From positions 1 to 6,382 of the forward strand of contig CAJGCH010000177.1 in NCBI GenBank assembly GCA_904501845.1: a stretch of DNA of 6,382 nucleotides, read 5' to 3'. Positions 1 to 5,847 of this stretch are shown here, piece by piece. The position numbers and the translations under genes are program-made. Origin of the DNA: an uncultured Bacillaceae bacterium. GTDB lineage: Bacteria; Bacillota; Bacilli; Bacillales; Pradoshiaceae. Each line of letters starts with the position of its first letter. The stretch's first letter is position 1. The notes below the pieces were generated by a model. It was not told the DNA's origin. It did not search any database and was given only the letters and a program-made list of their open reading frames with translations.

Positions 1-127
1 CATTATGACAATCCAATATTACGTCTTATTGATGGAATAGGAATCCTGCATGTGAAATCACTACAAAAGAACCACAGCCATTTAGCCCATTCTGCCTTTT
101 TGCCTTTCAACCCTTTCAATTACAATA
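1..127. other. Left-edge stretch with no confident gene
   Basis: No gene can be assigned here. Two short open frames exist. On the plus strand, frame 1 is open from the edge to a TGA at 136-138 (45 codons, no start needed), which could be the tail of a convergent gene. On the minus strand, a 38-codon frame starts at TTG 119 and stops at TAA 5-3. Neither has a recognisable domain, and the minus frame has no convincing ribosome binding site. Open frames of this length are common by chance. The hairpin at 128-157 bounds the stretch and would suit a convergent gene end on both sides. Confidence 0.4.
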
Positions 128-157
128 AAAGGAACTGATTCAGTCATCAGTTCCTTT
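128..157 (-). terminator. Intrinsic terminator of the XRE-TPR regulator gene, possibly bidirectional
   Basis: A perfect 12-bp inverted repeat, AAAGGAACTGAT (128-139) and ATCAGTTCCTTT (146-157), encloses a 6-nt loop. Read on the minus strand, the second arm runs into TTTTATTGT, a moderate U-rich tail. On the plus strand the hairpin is followed by CTCTCC, so termination that way would be weaker. The regulator's TGA stop (142-140) lies in the loop, so the last codons form half of the stem. Confidence 0.75.
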
Positions 158-1348
158 CTCTCCAGTAAGGCTTTCTTTTACTTCTCTTGCATATTGATAA
201 TAAATTGATTTCGGCATCACACTTAATTTCTTTTCTGCCTGATTAATCGCTTCTATCGCATCTTCTTGGCGCCCAAGCTTCTCATAACATAAGGCAAGAT
301 AGATTTCTGCAGTTTGCAGCATGGCTATATCAATCGGATGGATTATGTAGTCAACCATTTTAACCTGGTTTAAATACTTTATGGCTTCTTCAGGCTTGCC
401 TAAGCCATAAAATGTTCTGCCCATTTCCAACTGGAAAAGCGGCTCAAGAAATACTTCTTCGTCACTATATTGTTCTAACTCAACTAATGCTTTAGCATGG
501 TCATGCTCAATCATATTATGGTGCATTGCTCTCAGCAGCGGCATTACTTTGATAGATGCTTCATTCTCTGCAAAAACGGCATACTGCTCTGATTTGTTGA
601 TCAGCCGCAAATATTCCTCCCCATCATTGTTTCGCAATGCCTCATTCGCGGCAATTCGGTAGATGCTATCCATTTCATAATAGACATTTGTCTTATTAGC
701 CAGTTCAATGGCTTCCATTAGTTTTTTGTGTGCAATGCTATATTCTTCAAGAGCCAACAGATCAATGGCTTCATCTAACAAGAGCTTCAGCTGAAAAACA
801 ATATTATCCTCAAGTCCGTTGCCCGTATATTCCTTACGAATCCGTGTTAATATCTGATAGGACTCTTCCCAATCAAGCCATTCATCACGGCAGTATTGGT
901 GGTAGGCCCAAAGTGTTTCCGCACTATTTACGTAGAGTGCGTTAGCTTGATAGAATGATGCGGCCATATCAACATATTTTTTGCGGTCTTTCCTTTTTAA
1001 TTTGTAGCCTGCTTCTGCATATAATGTATACAGCTTTGCCAGCGCAATGTCATCTTCCATTTGCTCCGGGAGTATGTCCTTAAGAGTTTGATCAACGGAT
1101 TCGTAATTGCCTTCCGTTTTTAATACCTCTATTTCAGACAGCAAACCTGTGTAATCTTTCTTTTTATCAACTAAATCTGCAACCTCGCAGCCAAGTCTTT
1201 CCGCCAAATATTCCAGTGTTGCCATTGAAGGCGCGGCTTTTCCATTTTCAATCTGGCTTAACATGCCTTTCGTCAGCCTGCCGCCAGCCAGCTCAGATTG
1301 GGTCATTCCGCGTGCCTTTCTCAATTGCAGGATTTTCTCACCAAGCAT
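140..1348 (-). CDS. XRE-family helix-turn-helix regulator with C-terminal TPR repeats (402 aa)
   Basis: A DNA-binding transcription regulator, cytoplasmic, probably the ligand-responsive controller of the divergent MFS gene. Residues 5-60 form a classic HTH_XRE domain: MTQSELAGG is the first helix of the motif (15-23), TKGMLSQIENGKAAPS holds the recognition helix (26-41), and LEYLAERLGCEVADLV closes the domain. The rest, about 70-400, is helical with TPR-like repeats; the clearest are near 304-328 (GLGKPEEAIKYLNQ) and 344-374 (ALCYEKLGRQEDAIEAINQ). HTH plus a long TPR array is the layout of RNPP-type peptide-sensing regulators such as NprR and PlcR, but other XRE-TPR proteins share it, so a peptide ligand is only inference. 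The ATG at 1348 is chosen because AGGAGGTGG lies 4 nt upstream; an upstream ATG at 1399 would place that Shine-Dalgarno inside the gene and within the promoter. Two identical palindromes upstream suggest autoregulation. No specific orthologue is recognised. Confidence 0.9.
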   Translation of the reverse strand: MLGEKILQLRKARGMTQSELAGGRLTKGMLSQIENGKAAPSMATLEYLAERLGCEVADLVDKKKDYTGLLSEIEVLKTEGNYESVDQTLKDILPEQMEDDIALAKLYTLYAEAGYKLKRKDRKKYVDMAASFYQANALYVNSAETLWAYHQYCRDEWLDWEESYQILTRIRKEYTGNGLEDNIVFQLKLLLDEAIDLLALEEYSIAHKKLMEAIELANKTNVYYEMDSIYRIAANEALRNNDGEEYLRLINKSEQYAVFAENEASIKVMPLLRAMHHNMIEHDHAKALVELEQYSDEEVFLEPLFQLEMGRTFYGLGKPEEAIKYLNQVKMVDYIIHPIDIAMLQTAEIYLALCYEKLGRQEDAIEAINQAEKKLSVMPKSIYYQYAREVKESLTGEKGTDD

Positions 1349-1352
1349 TCTG

Positions 1353-1361
1353 CCACCTCCT
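1353..1361 (-). promoter_or_regulatory. Ribosome binding site that fixes the regulator start
   Basis: On the minus strand this reads AGGAGGTGG, then CAGA, then ATG at 1348-1346. It is a near-perfect anti-16S match at usable spacing. The longer open frame starting at 1399 has no such site, so the 17 extra residues (hydrophobic, then IGGGR) are untranslated leader. Confidence 0.85.
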
Positions 1362-1370
1362 ATATGGAAG

Positions 1371-1399
1371 ATTATATAAAATAAGAGTTTCACAAACAA
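1371..1399 (-). promoter_or_regulatory. Probable sigma-A promoter of the regulator gene
   Basis: On the minus strand, TTGTTT (1399-1394) and a perfect TATAAT (1376-1371) are separated by 17 nt. The -35 box matches consensus in only three positions. Start of transcription would fall near 1364, giving a leader of about 16 nt that begins almost at the ribosome binding site. The upstream palindrome (1402-1424) abuts the -35 box, so the regulator bound there could control its own gene. Confidence 0.65.
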
Positions 1400-1401
1400 G
1401 A

Positions 1402-1424
1402 AAAGTTTAATAATTTTAAACTTT
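1402..1424. promoter_or_regulatory. Operator palindrome 1, between the two divergent -35 boxes
   Basis: AAAGTTTAA-N5-TTAAACTTT is a perfect 9-bp inverted repeat (arms 1402-1410 and 1416-1424, spacer TAATT). Its 19-bp core, AGTTTAA-N5-TTAAACT (1404-1422), is the same as that of the second palindrome at 1459-1477. It sits 2 bp from the minus-strand -35 box and 3 bp from the plus-strand -35 box, a position from which one dimer could affect both promoters. It is inferred to be the binding site of the neighbouring XRE-TPR protein. Confidence 0.8.
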
Positions 1425-1427
1425 CGG

Positions 1428-1457
1428 TTGACTTCCTGAATTTAACATACTTATAAT
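1428..1457 (+). promoter_or_regulatory. Sigma-A promoter of the MFS exporter gene
   Basis: TTGACT (1428-1433) and a perfect TATAAT (1452-1457) are spaced by 18 nt. Transcription would start near 1464, inside the second palindrome, leaving a leader of about 40 nt before the GTG start. With palindromes on both sides, the promoter looks strong but tightly controlled. Confidence 0.8.
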
Positions 1458-1458
1458 T

Positions 1459-1477
1459 AGTTTAATCATATTAAACT
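1459..1477. promoter_or_regulatory. Operator palindrome 2, over the exporter transcription start
   Basis: AGTTTAAT-CAT-ATTAAACT is a perfect 8-bp inverted repeat. It shares AGTTTAA-N5-TTAAACT with palindrome 1 but differs in the central bases, as expected of a protein site rather than a chance duplication. It begins 1 bp after the -10 box, so occupancy should block RNA polymerase. The centres of the two sites are 55 bp apart, close to but not exactly five helical turns, so two dimers could interact or loop DNA. Confidence 0.8.
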
Positions 1478-1490
1478 ATCCATCTGATTA

Positions 1491-1497
1491 AAGGAGG
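1491..1497 (+). promoter_or_regulatory. Ribosome binding site of the MFS gene (GTG start)
   Basis: AAGGAGG is followed by 7 nt and then GTG at 1505. The strong site supports the GTG start; there is no competing in-frame ATG upstream. Confidence 0.8.
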
Positions 1498-1504
1498 AAC
1501 CCAA

Positions 1505-2773
1505 GTGAATCTTACCTTCTCTGCCGAGAAAAAGGAACGATTAGCCCAAAGAAATATCCTGTTATTTGTCACCGGGAAGTTCATTTCGCTTTCTGGCGCA
1601 AGCATTTATTCATTTGTCATTGGACTTTATATCCTGGAGGTAACTGGTCTCGGTACAAGCTTCGCCTTAGCGCTTGTTTGTGCTTCCTTGCCGCGCATTC
1701 TTTTCGGCCCGATTGCGGGAACAATCGCCGACAAGGTCAATCGGAAGATGCTCATCATTCTCTCTGAGGTCGCAAGCGGACTATTAATGGTTTTTATCTT
1801 AATCTATGGCCATTTTTTTGGGCTGCCGCTCGTGCTGCTTTATTTATCAGAAGCACTCCTGGCGATTACATCAACCTTCTTTTCGGTGACGGCTTCTTCC
1901 GCCCTTGCCTCTATGGCAGGCGAAAAAAACATCCAGAAAGCCGGGTCTTTGAACCAATCTGCCTCCTCCCTTGCCGGAATAGTCGGACCGCTTATTGCAG
2001 GTATCCTTTATGCCTTCCTCTCTATTAAGCTTATCGTATTATTGACCGCTGTGACTTTCTTCATTGCAAGCATCATTGAATTCTACATCAGGTTTAATTT
2101 GTATGAAAGCAAGGATTCTACCCGGCCTGCGGAGCCTTTTTTCAAAAGCTTGGCGGGAGGATTCCGCTATCTTAAGGGTAATGATTTTCTGTTCAGCCTG
2201 CTGAAGACAGCCTTCTGGATCAATTTCTTCTTTGCCGGGATCAATGTGGCCATTCCCTACATCTTGAACAATACCTTGAATTTCTCTTCACAGGCATATG
2301 GCACGACAGCAGCTATGGTCTCTGTCGGTGCTCTTGTCTCTTCCTTGATCATCTCAAGACAAAAGGAGCATAATCAGAAGACTAGAATGATTCGAAATGG
2401 TTTCCTCTTGCTGTCCTTGCTTATCAGCATGATTGGAATCCCGCCGATGCTTGGATTCACTTCATCCGCTTTCAATATCAGCTATTACATCATTTTGCTC
2501 GGTTTAATAGGCGCCTCCATTATGATTGTTAATATCCCTATCATGGTTTTGATTCAGCGTACAACGCCGAACGATATGCGCGGACGCATCTTTGGTTTGG
2601 TAGAAACAATCTCAGCGGCAATATCCCCCTTTGGCATGATTCTGTTTGGACTTTTGCTTGATTATATCCCGTCTTTCTATATTCCGTTCATCACAGGCGG
2701 AGCTTTCTTCATTATTGCCGTCTTCAGTTTAAGCAAGCTATCGGAGCCAGCGGAGACTAAGCTTGCCGGATAA
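1505..2773 (+). CDS. MFS efflux transporter, macrolide-efflux-like (422 aa)
   Basis: An integral membrane exporter of the major facilitator superfamily, probably proton driven. The length and hydrophobic profile fit about 12 membrane helices, with a central polar loop near residues 196-228. The MFS motif A is seen after the second helix: G68 through D76 to R80-K81 (GPIAGTIADKVNRK). QRTTPNDMRGRIFG at 351-364 matches the corresponding loop of the C-terminal half seen in MefA-like/DHA3 drug exporters; this supports efflux rather than uptake, from family knowledge. The substrate cannot be read from the sequence. It is divergent from the XRE-TPR gene with two shared operators, and the hydrolase-like gene follows after 65 nt without a visible terminator, so the two are probably one transcript. 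Regulation is likely repression by the neighbour, relieved by a ligand. Confidence is high for the family, moderate for drug-type efflux. Confidence 0.9.
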   Translation: MNLTFSAEKKERLAQRNILLFVTGKFISLSGASIYSFVIGLYILEVTGLGTSFALALVCASLPRILFGPIAGTIADKVNRKMLIILSEVASGLLMVFILIYGHFFGLPLVLLYLSEALLAITSTFFSVTASSALASMAGEKNIQKAGSLNQSASSLAGIVGPLIAGILYAFLSIKLIVLLTAVTFFIASIIEFYIRFNLYESKDSTRPAEPFFKSLAGGFRYLKGNDFLFSLLKTAFWINFFFAGINVAIPYILNNTLNFSSQAYGTTAAMVSVGALVSSLIISRQKEHNQKTRMIRNGFLLLSLLISMIGIPPMLGFTSSAFNISYYIILLGLIGASIMIVNIPIMVLIQRTTPNDMRGRIFGLVETISAAISPFGMILFGLLLDYIPSFYIPFITGGAFFIIAVFSLSKLSEPAETKLAG

Positions 2774-2824
2774 ACAGGAAAATAAAACCTACTAACAGAA
2801 ATCTTTAATAGAATCATAATGGAA

Positions 2825-2831
2825 AAGGAGG
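2825..2831 (+). promoter_or_regulatory. Ribosome binding site deciding a TTG start
   Basis: AAGGAGG is followed by 7 nt and then TTG at 2839. An ATG at 2819-2821 is out of frame and lies upstream of the site, so the rarer TTG is the likely start of the hydrolase-like gene. Confidence 0.75.
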
Positions 2832-2838
2832 CAGTTCC

Positions 2839-3762
2839 TTGCCAAGATATACTCAATTCGCAAATAAGCAGCAAAAGATCATTGCATTATTCAACAGCGG
2901 ATCATACCCGGAATGTTATCAATTGCTCAATGAAATGGCACATGAATTTCCGCTTATGCTTGATAAACTGGCCTTTTGGAAGGCAAGCCTCCAGCTGACG
3001 GAAGGAAAGGAAAAAGAGGCCATCAATACCTTGCAGCAGGCTTTTGACAAAGGACATTGGATTAGCCCAGAGATGTTTGATTTGGATGATGAATTTAACG
3101 TTCTCGAGCACTCGCCAGATTTCAAGGAATTGATCAGGCAATTTAATGAAGCACTCGCCAGAAAAAGAGCTTCCTCAAGACCGCTTTTATTGGAGAAAGG
3201 ATATCCGATGGCAAAAACAGGTGTCTACGCCTTACATATGAGATACTCAAATGCTGAGATTTTTTCAGAAATGTTTTTGAATCCAGAAACCCAAAAACAA
3301 TTTGCCTTTGGGTTTGCACAATCCTCACAAGTGATCAGCAGCCATGCCTTTGTATGGGATGATGAAAGACAGGCCAAGACGGATATCGAAACAACGCTCA
3401 ATATGTTTCAACGGAATCATTCATTTGAGAATTTAATTGTCACTGGCGGGTCACAAGGAGGGAGATATGCTATTGAAACAGCCTTGCAACACCCATCCGT
3501 AAAAGGGTTTATTGCTGTCATTCCTTATATTCAGGACTTATCAGCTATCAAGCAGCTGGCAAGACAGGTTACAAATGGGGTAAAAGGAGTCGTGATTGCT
3601 GGTGAGCTTGAAGCATCCTATGAGAGCACGCTTAAACTCGTAGATGTATTAAAGGAGAATGACATTCCCCATCACTTTATTTCCATTAAGGATATGGGGC
3701 ATACATTTCCTGAGGATTTTATCCGCTATTTCGTGGATGCAATTGATTATATTTTGACATGA
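2839..3762 (+). CDS. TPR-like plus alpha/beta-hydrolase fold protein (307 aa)
   Basis: A soluble, probably cytoplasmic, serine hydrolase candidate; no signal peptide or membrane helix is seen. Residues 8-105 look like a degenerate TPR segment that ends in a motif seen in TPR proteins (W74, DLDDEF at 81-86, then SPDFKEL). Residues 115-307 fit a compact alpha/beta hydrolase: a LH pair at 132-133 where an oxyanion-hole HG is usual, the nucleophile elbow G203-G-S205-Q-G207, a strand VKGVVIAGELE whose E256 or E258 could be the acid, and H288 in DMGHTF. The serine and histidine are clear; the acid is uncertain, and the glycine after H133 is replaced by Met. The substrate is unknown: esterase, peptidase or thioesterase are all possible. 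Its position behind the exporter suggests it acts on the same compound. The TTG start is supported by AAGGAGG. No named gene is recognised. Confidence 0.8.
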   Translation: MPRYTQFANKQQKIIALFNSGSYPECYQLLNEMAHEFPLMLDKLAFWKASLQLTEGKEKEAINTLQQAFDKGHWISPEMFDLDDEFNVLEHSPDFKELIRQFNEALARKRASSRPLLLEKGYPMAKTGVYALHMRYSNAEIFSEMFLNPETQKQFAFGFAQSSQVISSHAFVWDDERQAKTDIETTLNMFQRNHSFENLIVTGGSQGGRYAIETALQHPSVKGFIAVIPYIQDLSAIKQLARQVTNGVKGVVIAGELEASYESTLKLVDVLKENDIPHHFISIKDMGHTFPEDFIRYFVDAIDYILT

Positions 3763-3949
3763 CAGAAAAAGCCTTGTTTCATCTGTACATATGGAGCCCA
3801 TAAATTTTCGCTCTTAAACCATGCATTAGATTTGTTTGTGCTGCAAGATTAAAAAAGAGCAAAACTAAAGTAGTTTTAGGCATAAATCCTTGTTTTTCTC
3901 ACCTTGAAGCCAGACAAAATTACGCTGTTTTAAATTGAATTCCTAACCT
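3763..3949. other. Convergent intergenic stretch with no clear gene
   Basis: This AT-rich gap lies between the end of the hydrolase-like gene and the reductase terminator. A short perfect inverted repeat, AAAACTA-AAG-TAGTTTT (3861-3877), is AT-only in most pairs and has no T-tract on either side, so I do not call it a terminator. I see no convincing plus-strand terminator for the exporter/hydrolase transcript. A 34-codon minus-strand frame (3883-3779) with AAGGA just upstream is possible but unsupported. Confidence 0.5.
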
Positions 3950-3981
3950 AAAAAAGCAGGAAGACCGATAGGTTTTCCTGC
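3950..3981 (-). terminator. Intrinsic terminator of the CoA-disulfide reductase gene
   Basis: GCAGGAAGACC (3956-3966) and GGTTTTCCTGC (3971-3981) form an 11-bp stem with one G-U pair and a GATA loop. On the minus strand the stem is followed directly by TTTTTT (3955-3950). It begins 15 nt past the reductase stop. On the plus strand no T-tract follows, so it serves the minus-strand gene only. Confidence 0.9.
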
Positions 3982-3996
3982 CCTCTCCTGAGGTGT

Positions 3997-5637
3997 TTAT
4001 TTGTAGACGATGGAATACAAATGATATCCACCATCTAAGTTTTTCACGCTTATGCCGTTGCCTTCAAGGATGCGCGCTGCTAAATAACCGCGCATTCCGA
4101 CTTGGCAGGTTACATATAAGTCCTTATCCTTCGGAATCTCGTCTAAGCGTCCGCGCAATTCGTCAATCGGGATGTTTACAGATCCTTTGATAGCCCCCTT
4201 CGCTACCTCTCCCGGCGAACGAACATCCAATAGATAGCCTCCATTGGCGACAATCTCATCGATTTCATGCCATTGCACCGTCTCTGCCATGCCTTCCATA
4301 ATATTGGTGGCCGCATACCCAGCCATATTGACTGGATCCTTCGCTGAGGAATAAGGCGGCGCATAAGCGATTTCAATATCAGGCAGATCAAGCACCGTCA
4401 TACCGCCCTTAATGGCCGTGGCAATCACGTCTATTCGCTTATCCACTCCCTCTTTTCCGACGGCTTGTGCTCCGTAGATACGACCGGTCTCTTTATCAAA
4501 GATAAGCTTCAAGTTAAGCTGAGACGCTCCAGGATAGTAGCCGGCATGACTGTTTGGCGTTACATGAACGACCTCATACGGCACTCCCTGTCTCTTTAGT
4601 ATCTTCTCATTGCTGCCGGTTGAAGCGACGGATAGATCAAATACCTTCGCAATGGATGTGCCGAGTGTACCATGATAAACCGCCTCTTTCCCATGGATAT
4701 GGTCAGCGACGAGACGGCCTTGCCTATTCGCCGGCCATGCAAGCGGAATATAGGTATCAGTGCCATGAATATAGTCCTTCACCTCAATCACATCACCGAC
4801 CGCATAAATGGATGGGTCAGATGTTTGCATATGCTCATTAACCTTAATGGCGCCATTTATACCGATTTCGAGTCCGGCTTCCTTTGCAATCATGCTTTCC
4901 GGCTTCACGCCAATTGCAAGCAAGATCATATCCGCATCGAGCTCTTTACCGCTATCTAAACGAACTTTTTTCCCTTCATCAAGGATGGCTGATACATTCT
5001 CCTCGAGGAGCAGGTGAACACCTTTCTGGCGTAAGTGAGCATGGACGATTTGCGCCATCTCAAAATCAACCGGAGCCATCACTTGGTTGCTCTTATCAAC
5101 GATGGTCACATCTACTCCGCGCTCACGCAGGTTCTCAGCAATCTCAAGACCAATGAACCCGCCTCCAATCACAACCGCCTTTTCTGGCTTTTCCAAATCA
5201 ACCTTTTCTTTCATTCGATCGGTGTCAGGAATGTTCCGTAATGTGTACACATTACCCGCTTCTTCTATCCCCTCAATCCTTGGTTTAATTGGACTGGCTC
5301 CGGGAGAAAGGATTAATTTATCATAAGGCTCTGTATATTCTTCGCCTGTGGCTACTTTTCTTGCCGTGACAGTTTTAGCCTCGCGATTGATTTGTACAAT
5401 TTCTGTCCAGTTCCGGATATCCAGATTAAAACGTGTCCCCATACCCTCCACGGTTTGAACAAGTAGTTTATTGCGATTTTGGATAATTTCCCCCACATAA
5501 TATGGGAGGCCGCAATTGGCGAAAGAAATATATTCCCCTTTTTCGAACATGATGATTTCATCTTTTTCACTCAAACGCCGTAATCGCGCCGCTGCGGATG
5601 CACCGCCTGCTACCCCTCCAACAATCAGGATCTTCAT
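3997..5637 (-). CDS. cdr: CoA-disulfide/persulfide reductase with C-terminal rhodanese domain (546 aa)
   Basis: A cytoplasmic FAD- and NAD(P)H-dependent enzyme of the pyridine nucleotide-disulfide oxidoreductase family; known relatives reduce CoA disulfide and CoA persulfide and take part in sulfur trafficking. Domains: FAD-binding fold at the N-terminus (VGGVAGGASAAARLRR, 6-21), the single redox cysteine C42 in FANCGLPYYVG, NAD(P)H fold VVIGGGFIGLEIAENL (155-170), second FAD motif SIYAVGD (276-282), dimerisation domain with GYYPG (366-370) and IAYAPPYSSAKDPVN (423-437), and a rhodanese domain from about 455 with LLDVRSPGE (469-477) and the persulfide-carrying C511 in VTCQVGMRG. Length and layout match the CoADR-RHD type described in Bacillus anthracis, and both cysteines are intact. 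The ATG at 5637 follows AGGAGGGT (5651-5644). The gene has its own promoter and terminator, so it is probably monocistronic. A CsoR/CstR-like site in the promoter suggests induction by reactive sulfur species. Confidence 0.95.
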   Translation of the reverse strand: MKILIVGGVAGGASAAARLRRLSEKDEIIMFEKGEYISFANCGLPYYVGEIIQNRNKLLVQTVEGMGTRFNLDIRNWTEIVQINREAKTVTARKVATGEEYTEPYDKLILSPGASPIKPRIEGIEEAGNVYTLRNIPDTDRMKEKVDLEKPEKAVVIGGGFIGLEIAENLRERGVDVTIVDKSNQVMAPVDFEMAQIVHAHLRQKGVHLLLEENVSAILDEGKKVRLDSGKELDADMILLAIGVKPESMIAKEAGLEIGINGAIKVNEHMQTSDPSIYAVGDVIEVKDYIHGTDTYIPLAWPANRQGRLVADHIHGKEAVYHGTLGTSIAKVFDLSVASTGSNEKILKRQGVPYEVVHVTPNSHAGYYPGASQLNLKLIFDKETGRIYGAQAVGKEGVDKRIDVIATAIKGGMTVLDLPDIEIAYAPPYSSAKDPVNMAGYAATNIMEGMAETVQWHEIDEIVANGGYLLDVRSPGEVAKGAIKGSVNIPIDELRGRLDEIPKDKDLYVTCQVGMRGYLAARILEGNGISVKNLDGGYHLYSIVYK

Positions 5638-5672
5638 CTTGTTACCCTCCTCAAGATCGGTCTATAGGTCAA

Positions 5673-5701
5673 AGTTTATTATACCCCTACAGGTATGTCA
5701 A
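5673..5701 (-). promoter_or_regulatory. Probable sigma-A promoter of the reductase gene
   Basis: On the minus strand a consensus TTGACA (5701-5696) is followed, after 17 nt, by TAAACT (5678-5673), a 4/6 match to the -10 consensus. Transcription would start near 5666, with about 28 nt of leader. A perfect TATAAT (5683-5678) also exists but is only 12 nt from TTGACA and has no good -35 of its own. The spacer contains the CsoR/CstR-like palindrome. Confidence 0.65.
5681..5696. promoter_or_regulatory. CsoR/CstR-like operator inside the reductase promoter
   Basis: ATACCCCTACAGGTAT is an imperfect palindrome: the outer arms ATACC and GGTAT pair perfectly, the central TA is symmetric, and four inner positions mismatch. 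TACC-rich arms ending in GGTA with a C/G tract are typical of CsoR-family operators, which include copper-sensing CsoR and persulfide-sensing CstR. The site fills the -35/-10 spacer, so binding would block the promoter. CstR fits better than CsoR because the target is a persulfide reductase. No csoR or cstR gene is in the window. Confidence 0.6.
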
Positions 5702-5710
5702 AGAAATTAT

Positions 5711-5741
5711 TGTGAAGATTATTTGTCCTTGTGAAAATTAT
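5711..5741. repeat. Imperfect tandem repeat upstream of the reductase promoter
   Basis: TGTGAAGATTAT (5711-5722) and TGTGAAAATTAT (5730-5741) differ at one base and are 19 bp apart. They lie at about -45 to -75 from the predicted reductase start, where an activator could bind. The role is unknown; a chance AT-rich repeat is possible. Confidence 0.4.
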
Positions 5742-5792
5742 ATCACTATCATCCGGGAAGCCTTTGCTGAATTGCCTAACAATAGAAGGCAC

Positions 5793-5836
5793 AAAAAAAT
5801 CATGAAGGATCATATATATATCTGACCCTCCATGAT
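5793..5836 (-). terminator. Intrinsic terminator of the permease gene
   Basis: On the minus strand ATCATGGAGGGTCA (5836-5823) pairs with TGATCCTTCATGAT (5812-5799) through 14 bp including two G-U pairs, with a 10-nt AT-rich loop. A run of T from 5799 to 5793 follows. It starts 11 nt past the permease stop and lies upstream of the reductase promoter, so it insulates the two genes. Confidence 0.92.
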
Positions 5837-5847
5837 GTCTCAATAAT

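Noticed and set aside
1..138. Plus-strand open frame from the window edge to TGA 136-138, possible tail of a convergent gene
   Set aside because: Forty-five open codons are not unusual by chance, the residue make-up suggests no family, and a minus-strand frame overlaps it. It cannot be excluded without the sequence to the left.
1349..1399. A 17-residue N-terminal extension of the regulator (ATG at 1399)
   Set aside because: It would overlap the -10 box and the AGGAGGTGG site, lacks its own ribosome binding site, and the HTH domain begins properly at the ATG at 1348.
3861..3877. Inverted repeat AAAACTA-AAG-TAGTTTT as terminator for the exporter/hydrolase transcript
   Set aside because: The stem is almost all A-T and no T-tract follows on either strand.
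4554..5326. Several plus-strand open frames of 68-95 codons opposite the reductase gene
   Set aside because: They are antisense shadows of a well-conserved 546-residue enzyme, overlap one another in different frames and show no domains.
5678..5683. Perfect TATAAT on the minus strand as the reductase -10 box
   Set aside because: It is 12 nt from TTGACA, too close for sigma-A, and no acceptable -35 lies 16-18 nt upstream. TAAACT at 17 nt spacing fits better, though use of both is possible.
5731..5746. GTGA-N8-TCAC as an FNR/CRP-type site
   Set aside because: The gap between half-sites is 8, whereas the family consensus TGTGA-N6-TCACA needs 6; the direct repeat describes the sequence better.
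5516..5825. Plus-strand open frames across the reductase start and upstream region
   Set aside because: They run through the reductase promoter and the permease terminator, lack ribosome binding sites and show no protein family features.
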